NCBI GenBank assembly: GCA_021793215.1 | Contig: JAJYTE010000002.1 | Coordinates: forward strand, 1 to 64,000 | Origin: Bacillota bacterium | GTDB lineage: Bacteria > Bacillota > Sulfobacillia > JAJZYS01 > JAJYTV01 | Direction of reading: 5' to 3' | DNA: 64,000 nucleotides | Shown here: positions 50,067-58,747 of the stretch, one piece after another | Numbering within the stretch: the stretch's first letter is position 1 | How the letters are laid out: the number at the start of each line of letters is the position of its first letter | The notes under the pieces: generated by a model | Databases searched by the model: none | What the model saw: only the letters and a program-made list of their open reading frames with translations | Told to the model about the DNA's origin: nothing | Position numbers and translations under genes: made by a program

Positions 50067-51416
50067 CTAGAAGGGCACCTCGCTTCGCTCGTCCTTCACG
50101 CGCTTTGCTTTGTGGTCCCAGCGTGGCAGGCTTCCCGGTTCCGCCACCTGCACATCCACGCGGATGCCTATCCTCTTGCGCAGGTCGTCAGCCATCGTGC
50201 GAGAGACCTGCTGTAGGCTCTCCGCGGCAACCTGTGCTCCGGTGTCGATCAAGACTGTGATCTCGTCGAGGTTGTCCTTGCGCCAGATGCGCACTTGGAA
50301 CTCGTCGACCTCCGCGTAGCGGCGCACGGCCTCCTCGATCTGGGTCGGGTAGACGATGACCCCACGGATCTTCTTCATGTCGTCGAGACGTCCCACGACG
50401 CCGCCCTCGATGGAGAACAAGGTGCGTCCGCAAGAACAGTTGCGGTCGGCCACGCGGACGATGTCCCGCGTACGATAGCGGATCAGCGGAAGTGCCTGTC
50501 GGTAGAGGGAGGTGAACACGAGTTCGCCCTCCTCGCCGGGACCGACGGGTTCGCCCGTCTGCGTGTTCAAGACCTCGGGGTAGACGTAGTCTTCATGTAC
50601 GTGATCGAGACCGGACTCATGGGAGCACGAGAAGCCCCATGCTGCGATCTCGGTGAGACCCGGCAGATCGCAGACCCGCGCCCCGTAAGCTTGCTCGAGC
50701 TTCTGGCGCGTAGAGGGGATGGCCGCGCCAGGCTCTCCGGTGTGCCAGGTGATGCGGATCTTCGACTTCGAGAGGTCCTTGCCGAGCTTCTTCGCCGTCT
50801 CTGCCATGTGCAGCGCGTACGACGGCGTCGAACCGAGGACCGTGACCCCGTAGGTCTCGATGATGTCAATGCGCTGTTCGGTTGACATTCCGCCAACCGG
50901 GATCATCAAACAGCCGACATCCTGGGCAGCGAAGAATCCCGACCAAAACCCGATCCACGGTCCGTAGCCGAACGCGCACATCACGACGTCGTCCGACCTG
51001 ATCCCCATGCCGTACAGGCCGCGGGCGTACGAGCGGTAGAACCCAAGGAAGTCGTTGGTCGTATCGAGCACATGCACCGGCCGACCGGTAGTGCCGGAGG
51101 TGAAGTGCAGGCGCATGGCCTCTTGCGGCTGAAGCGCCGTCACCGAGCCGTACAGCGGGTGATCGTGCTGGTCCTGCTTCAGCTCGTCCTTGGTGGTGAA
51201 TGGCAGGTTGCGCAGATCATCGAGCGTCTTCACGGACTGGGGACCGACGCCGGCCTCGTCAAACTTGCGACGGTAGAAAGGGCTGTTCTGGTAAGCGTGT
51301 GCCAATTGGGCTTGGATGCGCTCAAGCTGCCAGTTGCGCATCCTGTCGCGAGCCCAGGTCTCTCTCTCGTCGTAGAAGTTGCCATCAGGTGAACGGGGAT
51401 ACAGTAGCTCAGTCAT
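50067..51416 (-). CDS. Phenylacetate-CoA ligase (PaaK) family enzyme
   Basis: 449-residue adenylate-forming ligase. The AMP-binding loop is LHFTSGTTGRPVHV, with FGYGPWIGFWSG, ITWHTGEPGA, and GLTEIAAWGFSC near the acceptor site; a zinc-like Cys pair is in NCSCGRTLFSIEGG. The end has LPRWDHKAKRVKDER with the C-terminal catalytic Lys. ATG at 51416 is eight bases from GGAGG. The aromatic or heterocyclic acid substrate is unknown; the nearby molybdenum hydroxylase suggests an aryl acid. Confidence 0.88.
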   Translation of the reverse strand: MTELLYPRSPDGNFYDERETWARDRMRNWQLERIQAQLAHAYQNSPFYRRKFDEAGVGPQSVKTLDDLRNLPFTTKDELKQDQHDHPLYGSVTALQPQEAMRLHFTSGTTGRPVHVLDTTNDFLGFYRSYARGLYGMGIRSDDVVMCAFGYGPWIGFWSGFFAAQDVGCLMIPVGGMSTEQRIDIIETYGVTVLGSTPSYALHMAETAKKLGKDLSKSKIRITWHTGEPGAAIPSTRQKLEQAYGARVCDLPGLTEIAAWGFSCSHESGLDHVHEDYVYPEVLNTQTGEPVGPGEEGELVFTSLYRQALPLIRYRTRDIVRVADRNCSCGRTLFSIEGGVVGRLDDMKKIRGVIVYPTQIEEAVRRYAEVDEFQVRIWRKDNLDEITVLIDTGAQVAAESLQQVSRTMADDLRKRIGIRVDVQVAEPGSLPRWDHKAKRVKDERSEVPF

Positions 51417-51472
51417 TAGCCACACCTCCTGTACGACCTGCGTCAGCGGGACACGCGGGGGTCCACGCCTGC

Positions 51473-51997
51473 CTACTCACCCCCCTTCTGACCGCCGCTC
51501 GCCGCCGCGAGGACGGCGGACACGATCTGCTCGTAGCCTGTGCAGCGGCATAACTGTCCGGAGAGGTAGTGCTTCACCTCGTCGGCCGTCGGGGAGGGGT
51601 TATCCTGCAGCAGCGCCGTGGCGGTGACCAGCATGCCGGGCGTGCAGAAGCCACACTGCAGCGCGTGCTCCTCCGAGAAACTCTCCTGCAGGCGCGTAAG
51701 CCTCGCGGGCGATTGCGCGAGTCCCTCCACCGTGGTGATCTCGGCACCGTCCGCCTGGACGGCGAAGGTCAGGCATGACCGCGCCGGGCGGCCGTTGAGG
51801 AGGATCGTGCACGCCCCGCACACACCGTGCTCGCACCCCACGTGGGTCCCCTTCAGGTTGAGGTCCTCGCGCAGGAAGTCGCTGAGCAAGCGGCGCGGCT
51901 CTGCCTTCGCGCGGTAGATCTGCCCATTGACCGTGCAGGAGACATCGCGCGCCTCGAAGAGGGCATCTTCGGCGCTGTCCTTTCGCATGTCAGCCAC
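51473..51997 (-). CDS. coxS: Molybdenum hydroxylase 2Fe-2S subunit (CoxS/XdhC-like)
   Basis: Small subunit with two 2Fe-2S clusters, 174 residues. The N-terminal plant-type cluster is in CEHGVCGACTILLNGRPARSC and the second in CGFCTPGM and LCRCTGYEQ. It transfers electrons from the molybdopterin centre to FAD in the medium subunit. GTG at 51997, eight bases after AGGAAGG, overlaps the coxM stop by eight bases. The gene order is coxL-coxM-coxS on the minus strand. Confidence 0.93.
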   Translation of the reverse strand: MADMRKDSAEDALFEARDVSCTVNGQIYRAKAEPRRLLSDFLREDLNLKGTHVGCEHGVCGACTILLNGRPARSCLTFAVQADGAEITTVEGLAQSPARLTRLQESFSEEHALQCGFCTPGMLVTATALLQDNPSPTADEVKHYLSGQLCRCTGYEQIVSAVLAAASGGQKGGE

Positions 51998-52841
51998 GCG
52001 TGGATCCTTCCTTTCGTTCCACGGCGCGACGTAGGGCGCGCTGCGTCAGGGTAGATACCATGGCACGGCGGTACTCGGCGGTAGCGTGCAGATCGGCCTC
52101 AGGTTCGCTCTGCCCCGCGGCGAGGTGACCTGCCAACGTGAGATCGCCGTCCGCGGCTGCGTGTTCGGCGTCGCGCGGCCGGAATGGAACGGAACTCGCA
52201 CCGCAGATTCCAAGCCGGAAGCTGCCATCCGGAAGTGCGGCGCAAGCGACGCCAACGATCGCGAAGTCACCATGGCGCCTCGCGAGTTCCTCGAACGCGA
52301 CGCCCGTTCCGGCCGGCAGCTTCGGGAACCTCGTCTCGACCAGCAGTTCATCGGGCTGCTGCGACGTCATGAGGTAGCCCAGGAAGAAGTCCTCGGCGTC
52401 GACGGTGCGGGCGCCGGATGGCCCTTCGAGTACGACCGATCCCCCAAGAGCCGTTAGAACAGCAGGCAATTCCGCGGAAGGGTCGGCGTGCGCGATGCTT
52501 CCGCCGCAAGTGCCTCGTTCGCGGATGACGGGGTGTCCAACGAACTGCATGGCTTCCGGCAGGATGGCGCAGTCTCGCGCTGCGTCCGCGGAGAGCTCCA
52601 CTGCGTGGTGTCGCGTCAGTGCGCCGATCGCTAGGCAATCTCCGTCGCTACGGATGTACGCGAGGTCTCCGATTCGGTTGATGTCGACGAGGTAGCGGAA
52701 GCTCGTGAGGCGGAAGTTCAGCAAGGGCACTAGGCTCTGGCCGCCGGCGAGCACTTTCGCATCCCCTGCGTAGCGCGAGAGGGCTGCGATCGCCTCGGCC
52801 CGCGTGTCAGGCGACAAGTACCCGAAGATCGAAGGCTTCAT
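51990..52841 (-). CDS. coxM: Molybdenum hydroxylase FAD-binding subunit (CoxM-like)
   Basis: 283-residue FAD subunit. The characteristic VLAGGQSLVPLLNFRL and GGSIAHADPSAELPAVLTALG loops bind FAD, and the C-terminal part matches CO dehydrogenase medium subunits. Starts from ATG at 52841 (PSIFGYLSPDTRAEAIAAL). Electrons pass to a quinone or cytochrome that cannot be read from the sequence. Between it and coxL there are 90 bp without a gene. Confidence 0.92.
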   Translation of the reverse strand: MKPSIFGYLSPDTRAEAIAALSRYAGDAKVLAGGQSLVPLLNFRLTSFRYLVDINRIGDLAYIRSDGDCLAIGALTRHHAVELSADAARDCAILPEAMQFVGHPVIRERGTCGGSIAHADPSAELPAVLTALGGSVVLEGPSGARTVDAEDFFLGYLMTSQQPDELLVETRFPKLPAGTGVAFEELARRHGDFAIVGVACAALPDGSFRLGICGASSVPFRPRDAEHAAADGDLTLAGHLAAGQSEPEADLHATAEYRRAMVSTLTQRALRRAVERKEGSTRG

Positions 52842-52931
52842 GCGACGATCCTCCTATGGCTTCCTACGTCGGTGCGGCGCGACATCTTCAGTCCACCTCT
52901 CTTGGGTGCTGCCCTTCGACCAACGCAGCGC

Positions 52932-55334
52932 TCACGATTGATCGTGGACGGCCGCCTCCTGTAGCCAGCCCCACACCTTCGAGGGCGTCACCGGCAACTC
53001 GTTGACTTCGATGCCCAGCGGTCGCAGGGCATCGGTCACGGCGTTCGCGATGCAGGCTGGGACCGTCTCGGTCGCGCTTTCGCCGATGCCCTTCGACCCC
53101 AGCACGGTGAAGGGGGACGGTGTCTCGACGTAGTGGGTCTCCAAGGGAGGGACTTCGAGAAACGTGGGGCAGAGGTAGTCCATGAAGCTGCCGGTCAGGA
53201 ATGCGCCGTCGGCGTCGTAGCTCATCTCCTCGTACATCGCGCCTCCCAGGCCGTGCACGAACGACCCGCGGATCTGCCCCTCGGCGATCTTGTGATCCAG
53301 GATCACGCCGGAGTCGTGTACGCCGTAGTACTTCTGCACCTGGATCTCGCCCGTCTCGCGATCTATCTCGACCACGCACATGTCGACCATGAAACCGTAG
53401 GTGTTCGACGAGTTGACGCGGTCCTGGTCGTCTGGCGGCAGTGCGGTCGGCATGGTGTGGTAGTGCGTGACGTAGATGCCGGGATCCGTTCCGGGAGGTA
53501 GTGATGCGGGATCCCAGTGGGCGATCCCGGCCGCGTGGCGGAACGAGACGGAGCGCTCCGGCGCGCCTTTCACCCTAAAGCTGCCGTCGACGTACTCGAG
53601 GTCCTCCGCGTTCGCCTCAATCTGGTGCGCGGCGATCCTTTGGAGCTTCTCTAGCACCTTGCGGGCAGTCACGACCGCGGAGCTGATACCGATCGAAGCG
53701 AAGCGCGACGAGTAACTGCCGGAGGGAATGGTCCAGCCGCGCGTCGCGGTGTCCATTCCGGAGATCACCATAACCTCGTGCTCGGGGATCTGGAACTCCT
53801 TCGCCACGTGGCGGCGAACCATGGTCTCATGGCTCTGTCCCTGGGGTGTGGTCGAGATCTCGACGGTCACCTTGCCGAGGTCGTCCACCTGGATCGTGGT
53901 GCCCTGGGTAGCGCCGGACTTGGGATGGCGATGCTTGCGCTCCTCCGCCGAGGCGGCAATGTCGACGTAGCCCATGTTGGAGACGGACGGGTCGACGCCC
54001 ATCGCGAAGCCGATGCCGAGCAGCCGCCCCTGTGCGCGCGCCTCCGCCTGCAGGCGCCGAAGTCCCGCGTAATCCGCGGCGTCCAGGAGCTTGTCGAGGC
54101 ACGCCTCGTAGTCACCGGCGTCGTAAAGACCTCCGGTCGGAGTCCTATAGGGGAAGGCGCTCTTCGGGATGAGGTTGCGCCGGCGCACCTCCGCCGGATC
54201 GAGGCCCAACTGCTGGGCCATCTCGTCCACCACCCGCTCGATGCCGAAGTACAGGTGGGGGCAGCCGTACCCGCGGTTGGGGCCGGTGAGGCTCTTGTTG
54301 GTGAAGACGATGTAGGCATCCACGTCTAGATTCCGGAAGCTGTAGCCTCCGACGTAGTTGCCGAGGGGCCGAAACGTACAGCCCGGTTCCGGCGGACGGA
54401 AGTAGCCGCCGACGTTGTCGTAGATCTTCATGCGGATGCCGAGGATGGTGCCGTCCTTCGCTGCGGCGAGCTCGACCTCGGAGACGCGGTCCGTTCCGCT
54501 CGAGGAGGCGCTGAGGTTCTCTTGACGGTCCTCGATCCACTTCACGGGCACGCCGGCCAGCCGGGATGCGAGACCGATCAAGGCCATGTACGGGTAGATG
54601 CTGGTCTTGATCCCGAATCCCCCACCGATGTCGCCAGGAACGATGAACCGAAGCTTGTTGCTCGCGATGCCGAGCGCCTGCGCGACGACCGGATGCATCG
54701 AGAACGGTCCGTGGAAGTTGGACCAGATCGTGAGCACTTCCTCCGCGGCGTCCCAGGAGGCGAGCACTCCGAACGTCTCGAGCGGCGTAGAACCGTACTT
54801 AGGGAAACGCAGCCGGCGCTTGACGACGAGGTCCGCCGTGCGAAAGGCCTCCTCTGGGTCGCCGTAGCGCAGCGTACGGTGCAGGGCGATGTTGGTTCCC
54901 ACATCTTCGTGAAGGATCGGCGCATCGGGGTTGATGACCGCCTGCTCTGGATCTACCACCGCGGGGAGGGGTTCGTAGTCGACTACGATGCGCGAGAGCG
55001 CATCCTCCGCGAGGTAGCGGTTCCTTGCGACGACGACGGCGACCGGCTCGCCGACGAAGCGGGCCTTGTCGATCGCGAGCGAGTAGTACGCCGCCTGCCT
55101 GGGTAGCGCAGACGGGAAAGGACGGCTCATCGATGCGACATCCGCCCCCGTGAGGACGGAGACGACACCCTCCATGGCTAGGGCCCTCGATGCGTCGATG
55201 CCACGGATGCGCGCGTGTGGGTACGGACTGCGTAGGATGGCGGCGTGATGTATGTTCGGCACGGGCTGCAGGTCGTCGAGGAATGCTCCGTGACCCGTCA
55301 GAAGCCGTCGGTCTTCGACGCGGTACAGGTCCAT
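52932..55334 (-). CDS. Molybdenum hydroxylase large subunit (xanthine dehydrogenase family)
   Basis: 800-residue molybdopterin-cytosine-dinucleotide-binding subunit. RLLTGHGAFLDDL, LRSPYPHARI and the DIGGGFGIKTSIYPYMALI loop are family marks; the catalytic Glu752 is in GSKGIGESATETVP. The active-site loop is GPNRGYGCPHLYF around Cys358, not the AYxCSFR of CO dehydrogenase form I nor the AYRGAGR of form II, so CO is an unlikely substrate. ATG at 55334 follows GGAGGG. Its cofactor supply connects with moeA at the other end of the window. Confidence 0.92.
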   Translation of the reverse strand: MDLYRVEDRRLLTGHGAFLDDLQPVPNIHHAAILRSPYPHARIRGIDASRALAMEGVVSVLTGADVASMSRPFPSALPRQAAYYSLAIDKARFVGEPVAVVVARNRYLAEDALSRIVVDYEPLPAVVDPEQAVINPDAPILHEDVGTNIALHRTLRYGDPEEAFRTADLVVKRRLRFPKYGSTPLETFGVLASWDAAEEVLTIWSNFHGPFSMHPVVAQALGIASNKLRFIVPGDIGGGFGIKTSIYPYMALIGLASRLAGVPVKWIEDRQENLSASSSGTDRVSEVELAAAKDGTILGIRMKIYDNVGGYFRPPEPGCTFRPLGNYVGGYSFRNLDVDAYIVFTNKSLTGPNRGYGCPHLYFGIERVVDEMAQQLGLDPAEVRRRNLIPKSAFPYRTPTGGLYDAGDYEACLDKLLDAADYAGLRRLQAEARAQGRLLGIGFAMGVDPSVSNMGYVDIAASAEERKHRHPKSGATQGTTIQVDDLGKVTVEISTTPQGQSHETMVRRHVAKEFQIPEHEVMVISGMDTATRGWTIPSGSYSSRFASIGISSAVVTARKVLEKLQRIAAHQIEANAEDLEYVDGSFRVKGAPERSVSFRHAAGIAHWDPASLPPGTDPGIYVTHYHTMPTALPPDDQDRVNSSNTYGFMVDMCVVEIDRETGEIQVQKYYGVHDSGVILDHKIAEGQIRGSFVHGLGGAMYEEMSYDADGAFLTGSFMDYLCPTFLEVPPLETHYVETPSPFTVLGSKGIGESATETVPACIANAVTDALRPLGIEVNELPVTPSKVWGWLQEAAVHDQS

Positions 55335-55409
55335 TGGCTGCCCTCCGCTCCGGCGTTGAGGGGCGACTCGTCAAGCGGGAACAATGGCCACTTGCGGTGT
55401 CCCGGCGCA

Positions 55410-55438
55410 TTGACAGGGAATACGAACGAAGATACACT
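55410..55438 (+). promoter_or_regulatory. Promoter of the DUF2848-cupin-GntR transcript
   Basis: TTGACA (55410-55415), 17-bp spacer, TACACT (55433-55438). Start near 55445, about 79 nt before the first gene. Confidence 0.8.
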
Positions 55439-55467
55439 CGGTCCGTATCCATGGCTCAGACAATCCA

Positions 55468-55475
55468 TGTATACA
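55468..55475. promoter_or_regulatory. Possible GntR-type operator (TGTATACA)
   Basis: Perfect palindrome at about +24 of the predicted start, extended to CATGTATACAC. Size and core fit GntR/FadR-subfamily boxes; the GntR gene is the third gene of the transcript. Confidence 0.45.
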
Positions 55476-55523
55476 CAGACACCTGGGCACTTGTCAAGAA
55501 GCGCTGTGGCAGTAAGGATGCTG

Positions 55524-56189
55524 ATGCGGTTGGACCTGAACGTGGAAGACCTCAAGGGCACCGGTGCAAGGATTCGGCTTCGGCGGCCCCTGTTGTTCAT
55601 GGTGGGGTTTGCGGGACGGGATCGGGCGGCGGTCCAGCATCATATCGAGGAGTTGGGCCGGGAAGGAGTTCCCGCGCCGGACAAAGTCCCCGCGTACTAC
55701 CGCGTGCCGGGCTACATGCTCGTCGGCTCGGGTGAGTACGACGTCCTCGGGCCTCGTACGTCCGGTGAGATCGAGCCGGTCCTGCTCGTCACGTCGGATG
55801 GCATGTTCGTCGGCGTCGGCAGCGACCACACCGACCGAGAGGCGGAGCGCCGCTCGGTACCCCTGTCCAAGCAGTTGGGGCCGAAGGTGTTGGCCGGCAC
55901 GGTGTGGCCGCTCGGCGAGGTGGAGGGTCACTGGGACGACCTTGTCCTCATGGGATGGAGCGGAGGGCGATCGTATCAGCAAGGCCGGCTGGCCGAGCTC
56001 CTGCCCTACGGCGCGCATCCGCTCGAAACGATGCACGCGTCCGATCGTGACTTGGTGCTGTTTCTTGGCACCCTACCCGTTGTCGGCGGTAACATGGACT
56101 TCTCCGAGGAGTTCTCGGGGGAGTTGCGGGACCTCACCCACAACCGGTCGATTACCTTTGCCTACAAGGCGACGCCCCTGCCTTCTTGA
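55524..56189 (+). CDS. DUF2848 family protein
   Basis: 221 residues that appear to belong to DUF2848, a family of unknown function with a fold I infer to be fumarylacetoacetate-hydrolase-like. Visible features are LLFMVGFAGRD near the start, RVPGYMLVGSGEYDVLGP, SDGMFVGVGSDHTDREAE and LMGWSGGRSYQQGRLAELL. ATG at 55524 is eight bases from AAGG; ATG at 55518 is the alternative. It leads the divergent catabolic transcript, with a cupin and a GntR regulator next to it. Confidence 0.7.
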   Translation: MRLDLNVEDLKGTGARIRLRRPLLFMVGFAGRDRAAVQHHIEELGREGVPAPDKVPAYYRVPGYMLVGSGEYDVLGPRTSGEIEPVLLVTSDGMFVGVGSDHTDREAERRSVPLSKQLGPKVLAGTVWPLGEVEGHWDDLVLMGWSGGRSYQQGRLAELLPYGAHPLETMHASDRDLVLFLGTLPVVGGNMDFSEEFSGELRDLTHNRSITFAYKATPLPS

Positions 56190-56254
56190 CCCGTTCGCAG
56201 GGTCCGGTACCTGGAAGACCCAACACTTTGATCTGCTGAGGAGGCCCAGTGGAA

Positions 56255-56608
56255 ATGCCGAAGCCCGAGATCGAGTTCCGTGCCGTCGACGACATCCAGT
56301 GGCGCCGGATTCCGGACAACGATCTGCAGTGGGAGAAAATCCTGGCGAAGGACGAGTTCGGGAACGGCACGCGGCTCTTGCGGTTCGAACCCGGTTGTCG
56401 TACGCACGACGTCTTGCGCCACGACTTCTGGGAGGAGATCTGGATCCTCGAGGGAAGCCTTACGGATCTGCGCCTTGGACAGACGTTCACAGCGGGCATG
56501 TACGCGTGCCGTCCGCCCGGGATGCCGCACGGTCCATGGGAAGCGCCGCAGGGGTGCGTGACCTTCGAAGTGCGGTACGCCGACGCACACCAGAACGCGA
56601 ACTCTTAG
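56255..56608 (+). CDS. ChrR-like cupin domain protein
   Basis: 117-residue single-domain cupin. Residues around RFEPGCRTHDVLRHDFWEEIWILEGSLTDL give the metal-binding His/Glu pattern (H-x5-H and E), and the second motif PPGMPHGPWEAPQGC supplies another His. A GAGGAGG site at about 56238-56244 fits ATG at 56255 better than GTG at 56249. Small cupins in catabolic operons act as isomerases, dioxygenases or decarboxylases; the reaction cannot be named here. Confidence 0.8.
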   Translation: MPKPEIEFRAVDDIQWRRIPDNDLQWEKILAKDEFGNGTRLLRFEPGCRTHDVLRHDFWEEIWILEGSLTDLRLGQTFTAGMYACRPPGMPHGPWEAPQGCVTFEVRYADAHQNANS

Positions 56609-56662
56609 GGAGATGCGGCCAGCAACGTGTCTACTAGTGTCGTCTGAGGAAGGAAGAAGCGA

Positions 56663-57418
56663 GTGCCCACGCTATACCCGTCGGAAGCCGATGGCTCGCG
56701 CCTCACCCGCATCGGTCTGACCGACCAAGTGCATCGCATTGTGCGCCGCCACCTGCTCGACGGGAAGTATCCCGGCGGCAGCACCCTGAACACAGTCGAC
56801 CTGGCGACGGACCTCGGCGTGTCTCGCACGCCAGTGCGCCAGGCGCTGCAGATGTTGGAGCAGCAGGGACTGCTGGAGGTCGACACCCGCGGGCAGTACG
56901 TGGTGCACCAGCCGACGACCGCAGAGATCGTCGAGGTGTTCCTCGTGCGCGTCACCCTGGAGTGGTTGGCGCTGCGAATGCTGGTGCAACAGGCGGACGA
57001 CACGGCAATCCGGACTCTCAAGCGACTGCTCTCTGAGCAGGAGTCCGCGATGGTCGAGGGCGACGCGGAGAAGTTCCTCGAGCTAGACGGCCAACTTCAC
57101 GTGCAGATTGCTCGCAGCGCGGGGCTTTTGCACACGGCGCAGTTCCTTACCGAACTGCGGGACCTGATCGTGCTGCTGGGCGGAAAGGCCGTCACCCACC
57201 CGGGTCGTCGCGAAGCGGTGCTCGCCGAGCACCACGCGATTCTGAACGCGGTGCTTGCGCGCGATGCGGACCGGGCGGTCAACGCGCTGTCGGACCATCT
57301 CTTGAACACGGCGCAATCCATCTCGCGCGAGATCCTGGAGCCCCTGGAGGTGCTCGTGAGCCTCTCTCGGCATGGAAAGGGTGAGCCGGGTGCCGACGCT
57401 GCTGTTGGCCCAGATTGA
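56663..57418 (+). CDS. GntR/FadR-family transcriptional regulator
   Basis: 251 residues with an N-terminal winged helix-turn-helix (DQVHRIVRRHLLDGKYPGGSTLNTVDLATDLGVSRTPVRQALQMLEQQGLLEV) and a C-terminal FCD helical effector domain with the metal/ligand His in LDGQLHVQIARSA and LAEHHAILNAVLARD. Acidic ligands are usual for this group. Encoded within the operon it probably controls, with the TGTATACA palindrome at 55468 as candidate site. It overlaps the next gene by 29 bp. Confidence 0.92.
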   Translation: MPTLYPSEADGSRLTRIGLTDQVHRIVRRHLLDGKYPGGSTLNTVDLATDLGVSRTPVRQALQMLEQQGLLEVDTRGQYVVHQPTTAEIVEVFLVRVTLEWLALRMLVQQADDTAIRTLKRLLSEQESAMVEGDAEKFLELDGQLHVQIARSAGLLHTAQFLTELRDLIVLLGGKAVTHPGRREAVLAEHHAILNAVLARDADRAVNALSDHLLNTAQSISREILEPLEVLVSLSRHGKGEPGADAAVGPD

Positions 57419-58202
57419 GGTCAGTTACGACAAGAACGTGAACGTCGGCAAGATCGAAGCGGCATTCGACGCCGCGCGAAGCAGTGGTGCCGACCTTCTC
57501 GTGCTGCCGGAGGTCGCACTTGCCTATCTACCGTCCTCAGCGTCCAACGCGCAGCGCTGGGAGGCTGCAGAGAGCCTCGATGGTCCGACGCTCCGTACGA
57601 TCCGCTCGCTCGCTCGGAAGTTCTGCACGTGGCTCGTGCTGGGGCTGTACGAGCGCCCCGCGGACGAGGATCCGCAACGGCGCATTCACAGTACCGTCGC
57701 GGTGATCGACTCGACGGGCGAGGTGGCCGGCGTCTACCGCAAGACCCATTTGTACGACGCGTTCGGCCATCTCGAGTCGCGCGAGTACATCGCCGGAAGC
57801 GAGATCTTTCGCCCGATCGACACCCCCTTCGGCAAGCTCGGTGTTCTGGTGTGCTACGAACTGCGCTTCCCTGAAGTCGCACGGCTGCAGGCGCTGCGCG
57901 GCGCCGAACTGATCGTCGTCCCCTCGGCTTGGTACACTGGTCCGCTCAAGGAGATGCATTTCGAACTACTCGTTCGGTCGCGCGCACTGGAGAACGGCGT
58001 CTACGTGGCGGCCTGCGACCAGGCCGGGAACGGCTTCGTCGGCCGCAGCCTCGTGGTGGACCCCCTGGGCGTGCCGATCGCCATGGCTTCGGAGCAGGCC
58101 GATCAGTACATACTCGCAACTCCAGAGAGATCCCGCGTCGAGGATACTCGCAGGGTCTTCCCGTATCGAGAGCAGCGCCGTGCCGACCTCTATCGTTCGT
58201 AG
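57390..58202 (+). CDS. Carbon-nitrogen hydrolase (nitrilase superfamily)
   Basis: 270-residue nitrilase-fold amidase with a complete Glu41-Lys118-Cys155 triad (VLPEVALA, YRKTHLYDAF and LVCYELRFPE). GTG at 57390 is eight bases from GGAAAGGG; the ATG at 57372 in the same frame is an alternative. It differs from the homologue at 26.0 kb. In a pathway for nitrogen-containing compounds it could hydrolyse an amide or ureide after ring opening; that is inference. Confidence 0.87.
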   Translation: MPTLLLAQIEVSYDKNVNVGKIEAAFDAARSSGADLLVLPEVALAYLPSSASNAQRWEAAESLDGPTLRTIRSLARKFCTWLVLGLYERPADEDPQRRIHSTVAVIDSTGEVAGVYRKTHLYDAFGHLESREYIAGSEIFRPIDTPFGKLGVLVCYELRFPEVARLQALRGAELIVVPSAWYTGPLKEMHFELLVRSRALENGVYVAACDQAGNGFVGRSLVVDPLGVPIAMASEQADQYILATPERSRVEDTRRVFPYREQRRADLYRS

Positions 58203-58268
58203 GCCGTTCGCCTGCGGGAGAAGCGGGTTCGAGCAGTTGACCAGTGCGGAAGGGGCCTGAGGACCGTG

Positions 58269-58709
58269 ATGCTAAATGGCAAAGTCGAACTGCAGGCAGC
58301 GCAGGACGTTGTGTGGAAGGTTCTCCTGGACCCGAACTCACTGAAGCAGGCGATCCCGGGCTGCGAGGAGTTGGTGGAGCTCGAGCCGGACCACTACCAG
58401 GCGAACCTCAAGCTTGGCATCGCAGCCGTCCGCGGCGCGTACCAGGCTCGCGTTCAGGTGTCCGATCAGTACCCGAATGAGCAGTACCGCCTGCGGATTG
58501 AAGGTTCTGGAGCACCGGGCTTCGTTAACATCGATGGCACGATCCGTCTTGCAGCGCAGGGCGATGCCAGCACGATGGTGGAGTACGACTACGACGTGAA
58601 GGTCGGCGGAACCATCGCCGCGGTCGGGCAGCGTGTTCTTGGAGGCGTCGCCAAGTACATGATGGGCGAGTTCTTCAAGGCGATGCGCAACCAGTTGCCG
58701 CAGGCGTAG
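58269..58709 (+). CDS. coxG: CoxG family SRPBCC protein
   Basis: 146-residue START/SRPBCC-fold protein of the CoxG family (carbon monoxide dehydrogenase subunit G): VELQAAQDVVWKVLLDPNSLKQAIPGCEEL and the ending TIAAVGQRVLGGVAKYMMGEFFKAM are characteristic. CoxG tethers molybdenum hydroxylase to the membrane in Oligotropha-type systems. Its presence supports pairing with the coxSML genes across the divergent promoter region. ATG at 58269 or GTG at 58266. Confidence 0.88.
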   Translation: MLNGKVELQAAQDVVWKVLLDPNSLKQAIPGCEELVELEPDHYQANLKLGIAAVRGAYQARVQVSDQYPNEQYRLRIEGSGAPGFVNIDGTIRLAAQGDASTMVEYDYDVKVGGTIAAVGQRVLGGVAKYMMGEFFKAMRNQLPQA

Positions 58710-58747
58710 GTCAGCGAGACCACTGAATCTGAGAGGGGACCTCGTCC

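Noticed and set aside
51473-55334. Aerobic carbon monoxide dehydrogenase
   Set aside because: The large subunit lacks the AYxCSFR active-site loop, so CO as substrate is not supported.
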